From contig NZ_JZKH01000060.1 of the NCBI RefSeq assembly GCF_000961885.1, positions 1-49,077 of the forward strand: a DNA stretch of 49,077 bases. The letters are read 5' to 3'. This document shows positions 1-7,115 of this stretch, piece by piece (positions within the stretch are counted from its first letter, which is position 1; each line of letters starts with the position of its first letter). This stretch comes from Streptomyces rubellomurinus. Lineage in GTDB: Bacteria; Actinomycetota; Actinomycetes; Streptomycetales; Streptomycetaceae. Both the position numbers and the translations under genes were made by a program. Below the pieces are notes generated by a model, which was not told the origin of the DNA, made no database searches, and saw only the letters and a list, made by a program, of their open reading frames with translations.

Positions 1-1341
1 ACGCTCACCCTGGCCACCGACGAGATCACCCTCGACAGCGCGGGCACCGTCAGCAACGTCCGCTCCCTCCCCGCCCCCGGCGGCCTGACCTTCACCCGCT
101 CCACCACCGCCGACGGCGGCAGCACCGTCCGGATCCAGGCCGCCGACCCGCACGGCACCAACGGCCTCCAGGTCGGCACCGACGCCGACATGACCGTCAC
201 CCGCCGGGCCACCGACCCCTTCGGCAACCCCCGCGGCACCCAGCCCGCGGCCGGCCAGTGGGCCGGCACCAAGGGCTTCGTCGGCGGCAGCAAGGACGAC
301 ACCACCGGGCTCACCAACCTCGGCGCCCGCCAGTACGACCCGGCCACCGGCCGCTTCATCAGTCCCGACCCCGTCCTCGACCAGGCCGACCCGCAGCAGT
401 GGAACGGCTACGCCTACAGCGACAACAACCCCGTCAACCTCTCCGACCCCAGCGGCCTGCACCCGATCGACAGCTGCGGCGACTCGTCGTTCTGCCAGAC
501 CCCGGACGGCAGCAACGTCCACGAGGTCTGGACGTCGAACCACGGCGTCTGGACCGAGGTCGTCCACGACGTGACCCCGCCGACCCCCAAGCCGACCACC
601 ACGGGCACCGGCATCTTCTCCACCAAGAAGTGGTGGCCGACGAACAACCGGACGGACGACCCCTGCCCGGCGAGCAAGAAGATCTGCGGCATCTCCCAGA
701 CGCTCTCCGAAGGCCTCCAGGTCTGCGCGCAGGTCGGCTGCGGGGTCTACAGCGTGACCAACTACCCCCACAACGACGACCGGGCGCACGACATCCTCCG
801 CGCGTGGCTCACCGACACCTTCGACAACCCCGACGTGGTGAACTTCGGCGCGGGCGACCCGCTGACGACCGACCTCGCCAAGCAGGCGGAGGTCAAGAAG
901 CTCACGGGCAAGCTGCTCGACAACTACCAGGCGAAGGGGAAGGGCGCGATCCACGAGGACCTCAACGAACCGTACGAGGACTACGGACCGGGCGGGAACC
1001 CCGTCCTCGGCATCGCCAACGACGTCGTCGGCGTGCTGACCAACGGGCACGTCGGCACCAACTACGAGTCCAAGTCCATCCTCGGATCGTTCGTCGTCCA
1101 CGGAAAGATCACCAGTGTCGAGCCGCCCCGGAAGGACGGCTACCGCGTCGTCAACATCACCTTCACGGTGGACGACCACTGGGACTGGAACTCGGCGACC
1201 AAGGTGAAGCCCAAGGGGTGGAACCCGCAGCCCCTGCCGGGGTTCAACGGCCACGACTTCATTCCGGGGAGGGCCATCGGGGCCCACTTCGAGTGGGGGT
1301 ACCGCACCATCCTCTTCCCGGACGACAAGGTCTGCGGATAA
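1..1341 (+). CDS. Rhs/YD-repeat polymorphic toxin, C-terminal part (5' truncated by window edge)
   Basis: The frame is open from base 1 to the TAA at 1339-1341, so the start lies outside the window. The N-terminal part has the Rhs-associated core hallmark: TGLTNLGARQYDPATGRFIS, then DPVLDQADPQQWNGYAY, then NNPVNLSDPSGL ending near base 462. In this family the motif closes the Rhs shell and the following residues are a variable, usually toxic, C-terminal domain. Here that tail is about 290 residues, from HPIDSCGD to the terminal KVCG, with several Cys in its first half and a beta-rich second half containing VVNITFTVDDHWDW and FEWGYR. I do not recognise the tail as a named toxin family. No small immunity-like gene follows on the same strand. 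Calling it secreted or contact-delivered is family knowledge; the effector activity is inference. Confidence 0.85.
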   Translation, partial: TLTLATDEITLDSAGTVSNVRSLPAPGGLTFTRSTTADGGSTVRIQAADPHGTNGLQVGTDADMTVTRRATDPFGNPRGTQPAAGQWAGTKGFVGGSKDDTTGLTNLGARQYDPATGRFISPDPVLDQADPQQWNGYAYSDNNPVNLSDPSGLHPIDSCGDSSFCQTPDGSNVHEVWTSNHGVWTEVVHDVTPPTPKPTTTGTGIFSTKKWWPTNNRTDDPCPASKKICGISQTLSEGLQVCAQVGCGVYSVTNYPHNDDRAHDILRAWLTDTFDNPDVVNFGAGDPLTTDLAKQAEVKKLTGKLLDNYQAKGKGAIHEDLNEPYEDYGPGGNPVLGIANDVVGVLTNGHVGTNYESKSILGSFVVHGKITSVEPPRKDGYRVVNITFTVDDHWDWNSATKVKPKGWNPQPLPGFNGHDFIPGRAIGAHFEWGYRTILFPDDKVCG

Positions 1342-1354
1342 GGACCCCGCGCAC

Positions 1355-1391
1355 GAGGAGCCCGGAAGGCGTACGCGCCTCCGGGCTCCTC
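1355..1391 (+). terminator. Rho-independent-type hairpin after the Rhs gene
   Basis: An 11-bp perfect stem (GAGGAGCCCGG at 1355-1365 with its complement at 1381-1391) extends inward by AGGCG/CGCCT after one bulged A. It begins 14 bases after the Rhs stop codon. There is no clear T-tract, which is usual in high-GC actinomycetes. Confidence 0.75.
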
Positions 1392-1462
1392 GGCCGTTCA
1401 CGGCACGGGCGATCCCCATGATCGCTAAGCTTCCGAGGATGGCGACGGCCGGGGAGGGTGGC

Positions 1463-3229
1463 GTGCGGGACGGGTGGATCAGGGTGCCGGTCGGGGACGA
1501 CGCCGAGCGGTGGGCGACGCGCGGCGGGTGCCGGCGGGTGCTGCTGATCGTGCACAACGTGACCTCGGCGACCCGGCTGCTCGACGTGGTCGGGCTGTTC
1601 CGGGACGACCTGCGGGTGCAGCTGCTCGCCACCTGCCCGGGGACCTCGCCGTTCCGCTCCGGGACGGCGGAGCTGCTGGCGGCGCTCGGGGTGCCCGTCC
1701 TGCCCTGGGAGCAGGCGCTGGAGCTCGGGGCGGAGCTGGTGGTCTCGGCCAGCTTCGGTGGCCAACTCGAAGCGGTGAAGGGCAAGTTGGCCGTGCTGTC
1801 GCACGGCGTTGGCTACAATAAGAGGCTGGCCACACCGGACACCGGACACCGGACACCGGACACCGGACACCGGACACCGGACACCGGACACCGGACACCC
1901 GGCCGGGCCGCTCCGCTGTTCGGGCTCTCCCGGGAGTGGGCGCTCGCCCCGGACGGCTCCCCCGTCGCCGACGCGCTGGTGCTCTCCCACCCCGTCCAGC
2001 TGGACCGGTTCCGCGCCTCCTGCCCCGAGGCGGCCGGGACGGCGGTGCTCGGCGGTGATCCGTGCTTCGACCGGATCCTGGCCGCCCGCCCGCGCCGGAA
2101 GGCGTTCCGCCGGGCGCTGGGGGTGCGCCCGGGCCAGCGCCTGGTGCTGCTGAACTCGACCTGGAACCCCACCTCCCTGTTCGGCGGCGGCGGAGGCGAC
2201 GGCGGCGGCGACAGCGAGCAGGACGACGTCCTGGCGCTGCTGTTGCGCGCCCTGCCCGAGCTGCCGGTGGACGAGTACCGGGTCGCCGCCGTCCTGCACC
2301 CCAACGTCTGGCACGGCCACGGCCCCGGGCAGGTCCGGCTCTGGCTCGACGGCGCCGCCCGGGCGGGCCTGACCCTGGTCGATCCGGTGGCGGACTGGCG
2401 GCAGGCGCTGATCGCCGCCGACGCCGTGGTGGGCGACTTCGGCTCGGTCAGCTACTACGCCGCCGCGCTCGGCACCCCGGTGCTGGTCGCCGCGCCCGGC
2501 CCGACCGTCATCGAACCGTCCTCGCAGGTCGCCGAGTTCGTCCGCGAGGCGCCGCGCCTGGACCCGTACGGGCCGCTGCGGCCGCAGCTGGACGCCGCCC
2601 TGCGCGGCGGCCGAGTGCCGCCCGGCCCGGCGCAGTTGACCAGTTCCTGCCCCGGCGGGTCGGCCGCGCGCCTGCGGGCCCTGTTCTACGGGCTGATCGG
2701 CATCCCGGAGCCGGCCGCGCCCGCGCTGCTGGACCCGCTGCCGCTGCCCGCCCACCGGCCGGGTCTCGTCACCGCGCCGCTGCGGGTGCTCACCGAGGTG
2801 GGCGGCGGCGCGGTGACGCTGCGCCGGTTCGCCGCCGCCCGGTACGAGCCGGACGGCCCCGGCCACGGGCACCTGGCCGTGCACGAGGACACCCTGGACC
2901 CCGGCGCGCTGGCCCTGGCCGACCTGATCGTCCAACACACGCCGCCGGGCCTGGCCGAGGACCCGCGCCTGGGCACGCCCCGCCAGTGGGCGGCCGAGGC
3001 TCTGTCCCGGCACCGCTCCTGCTCGCTGGCCGCCCTGGTGACCGGGCCGGAGACCGGCACGGTGGTCGACCGGGCGGGCGGCGCCTGGGAGTTGAGCACC
3101 GCCGGCCTCGACCCCGCCGCGGCCGCCTCGGCCTGGCTGGCCCGGCGGGCGGCCCACGGCGAGCCGCCCGCCGAGCTGGCGGTCCGCGTCGGCGACGCCG
3201 TCCACCGGGTGGCGGTCAGGCGGTCTTGA
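1463..3229 (+). CDS. GT-B-like CDP-glycerol glycerophosphotransferase-family protein with internal heptamer repeats
   Basis: About 588 residues. I chose the GTG at 1463 because GGGGAGGG sits five bases upstream; in-frame ATGs at 1418 and 1439 lack a comparable site. The N-terminal part (LLIVHNVTSATRLLDVV, then LPWEQALELGAELVVSAS) and the later VGDFGSVSYYAAALGTPVLVA, with a preceding VAAVLHPNVWHGHG, resemble the nucleotide-sugar/CDP-glycerol transferase half-domain of CDP-glycerol glycerophosphotransferases (GT-B fold). The exact substrate cannot be told. A perfect 7-bp tandem array (1832-1894) lies inside the frame and encodes three TPDTGHR units between the two halves; copy-number change by one or two would shift the frame. 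A Gly-rich stretch follows near residue 245. Its 3' end overlaps the convergent SDR gene by 14 bp. No transmembrane segment or signal peptide is evident. A divergent epimerase-like GT-B protein is the alternative. Confidence 0.75.
   Translation: MRDGWIRVPVGDDAERWATRGGCRRVLLIVHNVTSATRLLDVVGLFRDDLRVQLLATCPGTSPFRSGTAELLAALGVPVLPWEQALELGAELVVSASFGGQLEAVKGKLAVLSHGVGYNKRLATPDTGHRTPDTGHRTPDTGHRTPGRAAPLFGLSREWALAPDGSPVADALVLSHPVQLDRFRASCPEAAGTAVLGGDPCFDRILAARPRRKAFRRALGVRPGQRLVLLNSTWNPTSLFGGGGGDGGGDSEQDDVLALLLRALPELPVDEYRVAAVLHPNVWHGHGPGQVRLWLDGAARAGLTLVDPVADWRQALIAADAVVGDFGSVSYYAAALGTPVLVAAPGPTVIEPSSQVAEFVREAPRLDPYGPLRPQLDAALRGGRVPPGPAQLTSSCPGGSAARLRALFYGLIGIPEPAAPALLDPLPLPAHRPGLVTAPLRVLTEVGGGAVTLRRFAAARYEPDGPGHGHLAVHEDTLDPGALALADLIVQHTPPGLAEDPRLGTPRQWAAEALSRHRSCSLAALVTGPETGTVVDRAGGAWELSTAGLDPAAAASAWLARRAAHGEPPAELAVRVGDAVHRVAVRRS
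1832..1894 (+). repeat. Nine perfect tandem copies of heptamer ACACCGG inside a coding frame
   Basis: Counted directly: nine uninterrupted ACACCGG units, then a degenerate ACACCCG. Because 7 is not a multiple of 3, three units encode seven residues (TPDTGHR) and the array encodes this three times. Gain or loss of one unit would frameshift the host gene, the architecture of a slippage-prone contingency repeat. Confidence 0.95.
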
Positions 3230-4004
3230 TCGTGCCGCCGTCGATGACGTGGTCGGCGCCGTGGATGTTGGCGGCGCGCTCGGACAGCAGGAAGGCGACC
3301 AGGTCGGCGACCTCCTCGGGCTCGGTGAAGCGCCCCGAGGCGACGCCGAACTGCCCGGGCAGGGCCGCCAGCAGGTCGCCGTGGCCCACCCCGGACGCGG
3401 CGGCCACCTTGCCGCCGAGGCGGTCCGGGTCGGTCCACTGCGGACTGACCGTCAGGCCCGGGGAGACGGTGTTCACCCGGACCCCGCGCGGCGCCAGCTC
3501 CTCGCTGAGCCGCTTGCCGAACTGGGTCAGCGCGGCCTTGGCCTCCGCGTAGCCGACCGGCGCGCCGGCGGGCATGCGGGCGTTGATCGAGGAGATGTTC
3601 ACGATCGCGCCCCGGCGCTCCAGGAGGCTCGGCAGCGCCGCCTTGGTGGTCCACATCGCGCTGAACAGGTTGAGGTCGAAGATCGCCTGCCACTGCTCGT
3701 CGTCGCCGTCCAGGAACCCGCCGATGGACATGCTGTCCGGGTCGCCCGCGCCGACGTTGTTGACGAGGAAGTCGATCCCGCCGACCGCGGCGAGCGCCTG
3801 CTCGACGACCGACCGCGCCCCGTCGCGGGTGCTCAGGTCGACGGACACCGCCGCGGCGGCGACCTCCGCCAGCTCGGGGGTGACGGTACGGGCCGCTCCC
3901 ACCACCCGGACGCCCTCCGCGGCGAGGGTCCGCGCGATCGCGAGGCCGATGCCGCGACTCGCGCCGGTGACCAGCGCGGTCCTTCCGTTGATGCCGAGGT
4001 CCAT
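3216..4004 (-). CDS. Short-chain dehydrogenase/reductase (SDR)
   Basis: 262 residues, a typical classical SDR length. Seen: the nucleotide-binding glycine motif TGASRGIG near residues 14-20, NNVGAG (the NNAG-type motif) near residue 88, the Ser of INISSINA-like strand and YAEAK as the YxxxK catalytic pair near residue 155, and a C-terminal ADHVIDGGT typical of the family. The ATG at 4004 is preceded by AGAAGGG at good spacing. The gene lies downstream of a divergently controlled TetR gene on the same strand, and its promoter region carries a near-copy of that regulator's palindrome (4032-4048). It is therefore probably a repressor-controlled oxidoreductase with an unknown small-molecule substrate. 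The last 14 bp overlap the convergent glycosyltransferase-like gene. Confidence 0.9.
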   Translation of the reverse strand: MDLGINGRTALVTGASRGIGLAIARTLAAEGVRVVGAARTVTPELAEVAAAAVSVDLSTRDGARSVVEQALAAVGGIDFLVNNVGAGDPDSMSIGGFLDGDDEQWQAIFDLNLFSAMWTTKAALPSLLERRGAIVNISSINARMPAGAPVGYAEAKAALTQFGKRLSEELAPRGVRVNTVSPGLTVSPQWTDPDRLGGKVAAASGVGHGDLLAALPGQFGVASGRFTEPEEVADLVAFLLSERAANIHGADHVIDGGTIKTA

Positions 4005-4031
4005 GAGCTGCCCTTCTCGAATGACGGATTC

Positions 4032-4048
4032 TTGAACTTGAGGTCTAA
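4032..4048. promoter_or_regulatory. Putative TetR operator upstream of the SDR gene
   Basis: TTGAACTTGAGGTCTAA shares the core CTTGAGGTC and flanking TTGA/AA with the centre of the perfect palindrome at 4680-4709. It lies 28-44 bases upstream of the SDR start, where a repressor would block transcription. Confidence 0.6.
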
Positions 4049-4090
4049 AATTCGGGCGCGAAAAAGGGCCGCCGCAGCGGCCCGCGCGCC

Positions 4091-4666
4091 TCAGAGGCCG
4101 GCCAGGGCCGTGTCGATGATCCGGTACAGGACCGGCCGCTCGAAGGTCTTGGCCATCACGCGCAGCCCCGCGGAGGTGTTCTGGAGGAACTGCGCCTGCG
4201 CCCGGGCGTCGACGCTCCGGTCGACGTCACCGTCCAGCTTCCCCCGTTCGATGCGGGCGGTGAGCAGCTCGATCATGCGCTCCTCGATGCGGTGCGCCGC
4301 ACGCGTGGCCTCCTCGTCCCGCCCGCCGAGTTCCTCGACGGTGTTCTGGGCCAGGCACCCGCGCCGGACGGGCCCGTCCAGGTCCGCGTCCACGAGCAGG
4401 ACGAGGAACGCGCGGATGCGCTCCCTGGCGGTGCCCGGCCGCGAGAGCACCTCCTCGGTCAGCTCCGTGCCCATCCGGCCGTAGAGGTCCAGCGCCCTGC
4501 CGAACAGCTCCCGCTTGGAACCGAAGGAGTGGTACAGGCTGCCCTTGGCCACCCCGGTCGCCTCGGCGAGGTCGGCCGGGGACGTGCCGGCGTAGCCCTT
4601 GGTCCAGAACGTCTCCATCGCCCGTGCGACGACCACGTCCGGTTCGAAGTTCTTCGGCCTGCCCAT
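4091..4666 (-). CDS. TetR-family transcriptional repressor
   Basis: 191 residues from the ATG at 4666 (MGRPKNFEPDVV). An N-terminal extension starting at 4702 would run into the operator and is less likely. The helix-turn-helix lies at about residues 25-50 (TSPADLAEATGVAKGSLYHSFGSKRELF), a very typical TetR_N domain. The C-terminal ligand domain contains GCLAQNTVEELG, as in TetR_C subfamilies that control oxidoreductases. A 30-bp palindrome just upstream suggests autoregulation, and a related site precedes the SDR gene downstream on the same strand, so the SDR is the likely target. The inducing ligand is unknown. Confidence 0.92.
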   Translation of the reverse strand: MGRPKNFEPDVVVARAMETFWTKGYAGTSPADLAEATGVAKGSLYHSFGSKRELFGRALDLYGRMGTELTEEVLSRPGTARERIRAFLVLLVDADLDGPVRRGCLAQNTVEELGGRDEEATRAAHRIEERMIELLTARIERGKLDGDVDRSVDARAQAQFLQNTSAGLRVMAKTFERPVLYRIIDTALAGL

Positions 4667-4679
4667 GCCGTGACCGTAG

Positions 4680-4709
4680 CGAGTAGTTGACCTTGAGGTC
4701 AACTACTCG
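4680..4709. promoter_or_regulatory. Perfect 30-bp palindromic operator upstream of the TetR gene
   Basis: The two 14-base arms, CGAGTAGTTGACCT and its exact complement AGGTCAACTACTCG, are separated by TG. It sits 13 bases upstream of the ATG at 4666. Its size and symmetry fit binding by one or two TetR dimers. Confidence 0.85.
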
Positions 4710-4761
4710 ATCCGCGCGCGGTCCCTGCCGCCGGTCGGCTCGGTCCGCCCCGCCCGCTGGC

Positions 4762-6894
4762 TCAGTCCGTCCCGTCCGCCGCCAGGGTGCGCAGCACCGC
4801 CAGCGGCGCGAGGTGGAAGGTGGCGCCCTGGCGCTCCAGCAGGGCGCCGGCCTCGTCGAGCAGCGGCCGGGCGAGGGTGCCGTGGCCCTGCTCGATCAGC
4901 GCCTGGGCGAGGTCGGTGAGCGCCCGGGCGGTGTTGTAGCCCTCGCCGGTGCCCCGGAAGTACGCCACCGCCTCCTCCAGCGCGGCCCGCGCCCGGTCGA
5001 AGCGGCCGAGGCCGCGCAGCGCCCGTCCCCGGTGGCGGCCGAGCAGGGCGCGGGCGCGCGGCAGGTCGGCGTGGCCGGTGTCCTCGGCGCCGATGCCGGC
5101 GAGCAGGGCGAGCGCGCGGTCGAAGCAGTCCAGGGCCTCGGCGTGGCGCCACTGCCGCAGCCGCAGCAGGCCGAGCGATTCGACGGCGGTGGCCCGGCCG
5201 CGCAGGTGCCCGTCCTTCTCCTCCGCGTCCGCGGCCAGCTGCAGGTGCCGCTCGGCCTCCTGGTACTCCTGCAACTCGACCAGGGCGAGCGCGAGTTGGC
5301 CGTGCATCCGGCCGGCCGTGCGGGGCGGTGTGCCGGGCGCGGCGGCGGCCCGGGCGCCGGCGCGCAGGGCGGGCAGCAGTTCGTCGTGCCGGCCGGCCTT
5401 GAGCTGGACGGCCCACAGCGCCTCGACGAGCTGGCAGACCAGCTCGGGCGCGGCGAACTCCTCGGCGGCGCGGACGGCTTCGACCAGGTTGGGCAGCTCG
5501 GCGCCGAGCGCCGCGAGCGCCCGCGCCTCGTCCGGGTAGCCGTCCGGGCCGAGCTCCGCGTACAGCGGGCCGAGGTGCCAGCGCTGGGGCAGGGCAGCGT
5601 AGTCGGCGGCGACGGCGAGGCGCAGCAGGGTGTCGACGGCGCGGGTGACGGCGGCGGCGCAGGCGGCGAGCCCGTCCTCGCGGACGGCCAGGGCCTCGGC
5701 GTGGCGGCGGACGACGGGGCGGTAGTGGTGCCGGCCGTCGACGGTGGTCTCCAGCAGCCCGGCGTCGGCGAGTTCGGCGAGGGCGGCGGCCGCGTCCGGC
5801 TCGGCGAGACCGGTGGCGGCCGCGGCGGTGCGCGCGGTCAGGCCGGGCCAGGGGCGCAGGGCGCAGCGGCGGTAGGCGAGGGCGGCGTCGGGCGACAGCT
5901 GCCGGTAGCGGTCCTCGGCGGCGGCCTCGGCCGGGTCGGCGGGCCGTGCGCCCGGCGTGGGCCCGGCCGCGGGGGCTTCGGCCAGGCTCGGCGCGGCGGC
6001 CCGCAGGGCGAACGGGTAGCCGGCGCAGCGTTCCAGGACGCCGGGCAGGGCGGCCTTGGCGGCGGTGACGGCGGGCTTGCCCGCGAGCTCGGTGAGCAGG
6101 CGGCGGGCGTCCTTGTCGGCGAGCGGGCCGACCGGGACGGTCACGGCGTCGAGCCCGGCGAGCGGGCGGCGGGCGGTGATCACGGTGAAGACGCCGGCGG
6201 CGGCGGTCAGCAACGGCCGTACCTGGGCGGCGGAGTGGGCGTGGTCGAGGACGACCAGGAGGCGGCGGGTGGCGAGCAGGGCGCTGAACAGGTCGGCGCG
6301 GTCCTCGACGGTGGCGGGCACGTGCTCGGCGGGCACGCCGAGGCGGTGCAGGAAGCGGCGCAGCACGGTCGCCGGGTCGGCGGCGCCCTGCGGGCCGGCG
6401 GCGCGCAGGTCGGCGTACAGCTGGCCGTCCGGGAAGCGGGCGGCCTCCCGGCTGCCCCAGTGGATGGCGACGGCGCTGGTGCCGATGCCGTCCGGTCCGT
6501 GCAGCAGGGCCTGCCGGGGGCGGCCGTCCGGCTTGCGGCCGCCCTCCTTGTCGAGGGCGGCGAGCGGGCCCTTGCGGTCGGTGAAGTAGCGGGTGGAGGC
6601 GGGCAGCAGGCGCGGGACGGCGTCCGCGCGCCCGGGGTCGTCGGACGGCACACCGCTCATCCAGGCGGCGAGGGCCCGGGCCTGCGCCGGGTCGTTGCGG
6701 GCGCCCTCGACGAGCAGCCGGGCGACGGCCTCGCGCTCGCCGGCCCCGCTCGGCGCGACGATCTGGCGCCCGGTCGCCCGCTGCACCAGCCCGCCGAACG
6801 CCTCCCAGGCCCACTTCCCGGCCTCTCCGGCCATCGACGAACTGACCGCCCCCAACACCCCCGAGACCGCCGAGATCGACAGCGGATCGACCAT
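4762..6894 (-). CDS. STAND-like NB-ARC/TPR protein with degenerate P-loop
   Basis: 710 residues from the ATG at 6894 (MVDPLSISAVSG), which has a G-rich site upstream; the longer frame would start at a TTG at 6960 without one. Order of parts: a short helical N-terminus (residues 1-45) that may be an effector-associated region; an NTPase-like region with HGPDGIGTS at about 132-140, where Walker A would be GxxGxGK[ST]; a hydrophobic strand LLVVLD at about 212-217 in the Walker B position; a GYPFALRAAAP motif matching the GLPLAL motif of NB-ARC proteins; then many Ala/Leu-rich helical repeats, probably TPR, to the C-terminus. The Walker Lys is absent, so ATP hydrolysis may be lost. It lies divergent from a membrane Ser/Thr kinase. 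Function in signalling or defence is inference. Confidence 0.8.
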   Translation of the reverse strand: MVDPLSISAVSGVLGAVSSSMAGEAGKWAWEAFGGLVQRATGRQIVAPSGAGEREAVARLLVEGARNDPAQARALAAWMSGVPSDDPGRADAVPRLLPASTRYFTDRKGPLAALDKEGGRKPDGRPRQALLHGPDGIGTSAVAIHWGSREAARFPDGQLYADLRAAGPQGAADPATVLRRFLHRLGVPAEHVPATVEDRADLFSALLATRRLLVVLDHAHSAAQVRPLLTAAAGVFTVITARRPLAGLDAVTVPVGPLADKDARRLLTELAGKPAVTAAKAALPGVLERCAGYPFALRAAAPSLAEAPAAGPTPGARPADPAEAAAEDRYRQLSPDAALAYRRCALRPWPGLTARTAAAATGLAEPDAAAALAELADAGLLETTVDGRHHYRPVVRRHAEALAVREDGLAACAAAVTRAVDTLLRLAVAADYAALPQRWHLGPLYAELGPDGYPDEARALAALGAELPNLVEAVRAAEEFAAPELVCQLVEALWAVQLKAGRHDELLPALRAGARAAAAPGTPPRTAGRMHGQLALALVELQEYQEAERHLQLAADAEEKDGHLRGRATAVESLGLLRLRQWRHAEALDCFDRALALLAGIGAEDTGHADLPRARALLGRHRGRALRGLGRFDRARAALEEAVAYFRGTGEGYNTARALTDLAQALIEQGHGTLARPLLDEAGALLERQGATFHLAPLAVLRTLAADGTD

Positions 6895-7055
6895 GCCCCA
6901 ACCCCCAGCACCACGCGCGGCAGGCCCCGGCCCTCCGCCTACGTCTCCTGACCCCGCCAACGGTAGCGTCTACGCTCAGCTGCGCGTTCGGCTTCGCCGG
7001 GAACGGCCGCCCGGGTGTGGGATGCTCTGCCGCGATCCGGACGCGTGCCGGTCAT

Positions 7056-7102
7056 GTGGCCGGTGAGGTGGCCGGTCATACGGTCTGTCATTCGGTCTGT
7101 CA
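7056..7102 (+). repeat. Two short direct-repeat pairs in the kinase leader
   Basis: GTGGCCGGT occurs at 7056 and 7068 (12-bp period), followed by CGGTCTGTCA at 7081 and 7093 (12-bp period). They lie between the divergent STAND and kinase genes, directly before the kinase ribosome-binding site. They could bind a regulator or be simple slippage products. Confidence 0.6.
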
Positions 7103-7115
7103 ACGGGGGACGATC

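Noticed and set aside
1832..1894. CRISPR-like array
   Set aside because: Unit is 7 bp with no spacers; it is a simple tandem repeat.
1259..3205. Long minus-strand frame antisense to the GT-B-like gene
   Set aside because: Its composition is Arg/Gly/Gln-rich with no motif, while the plus-strand frame carries family motifs and a ribosome site.
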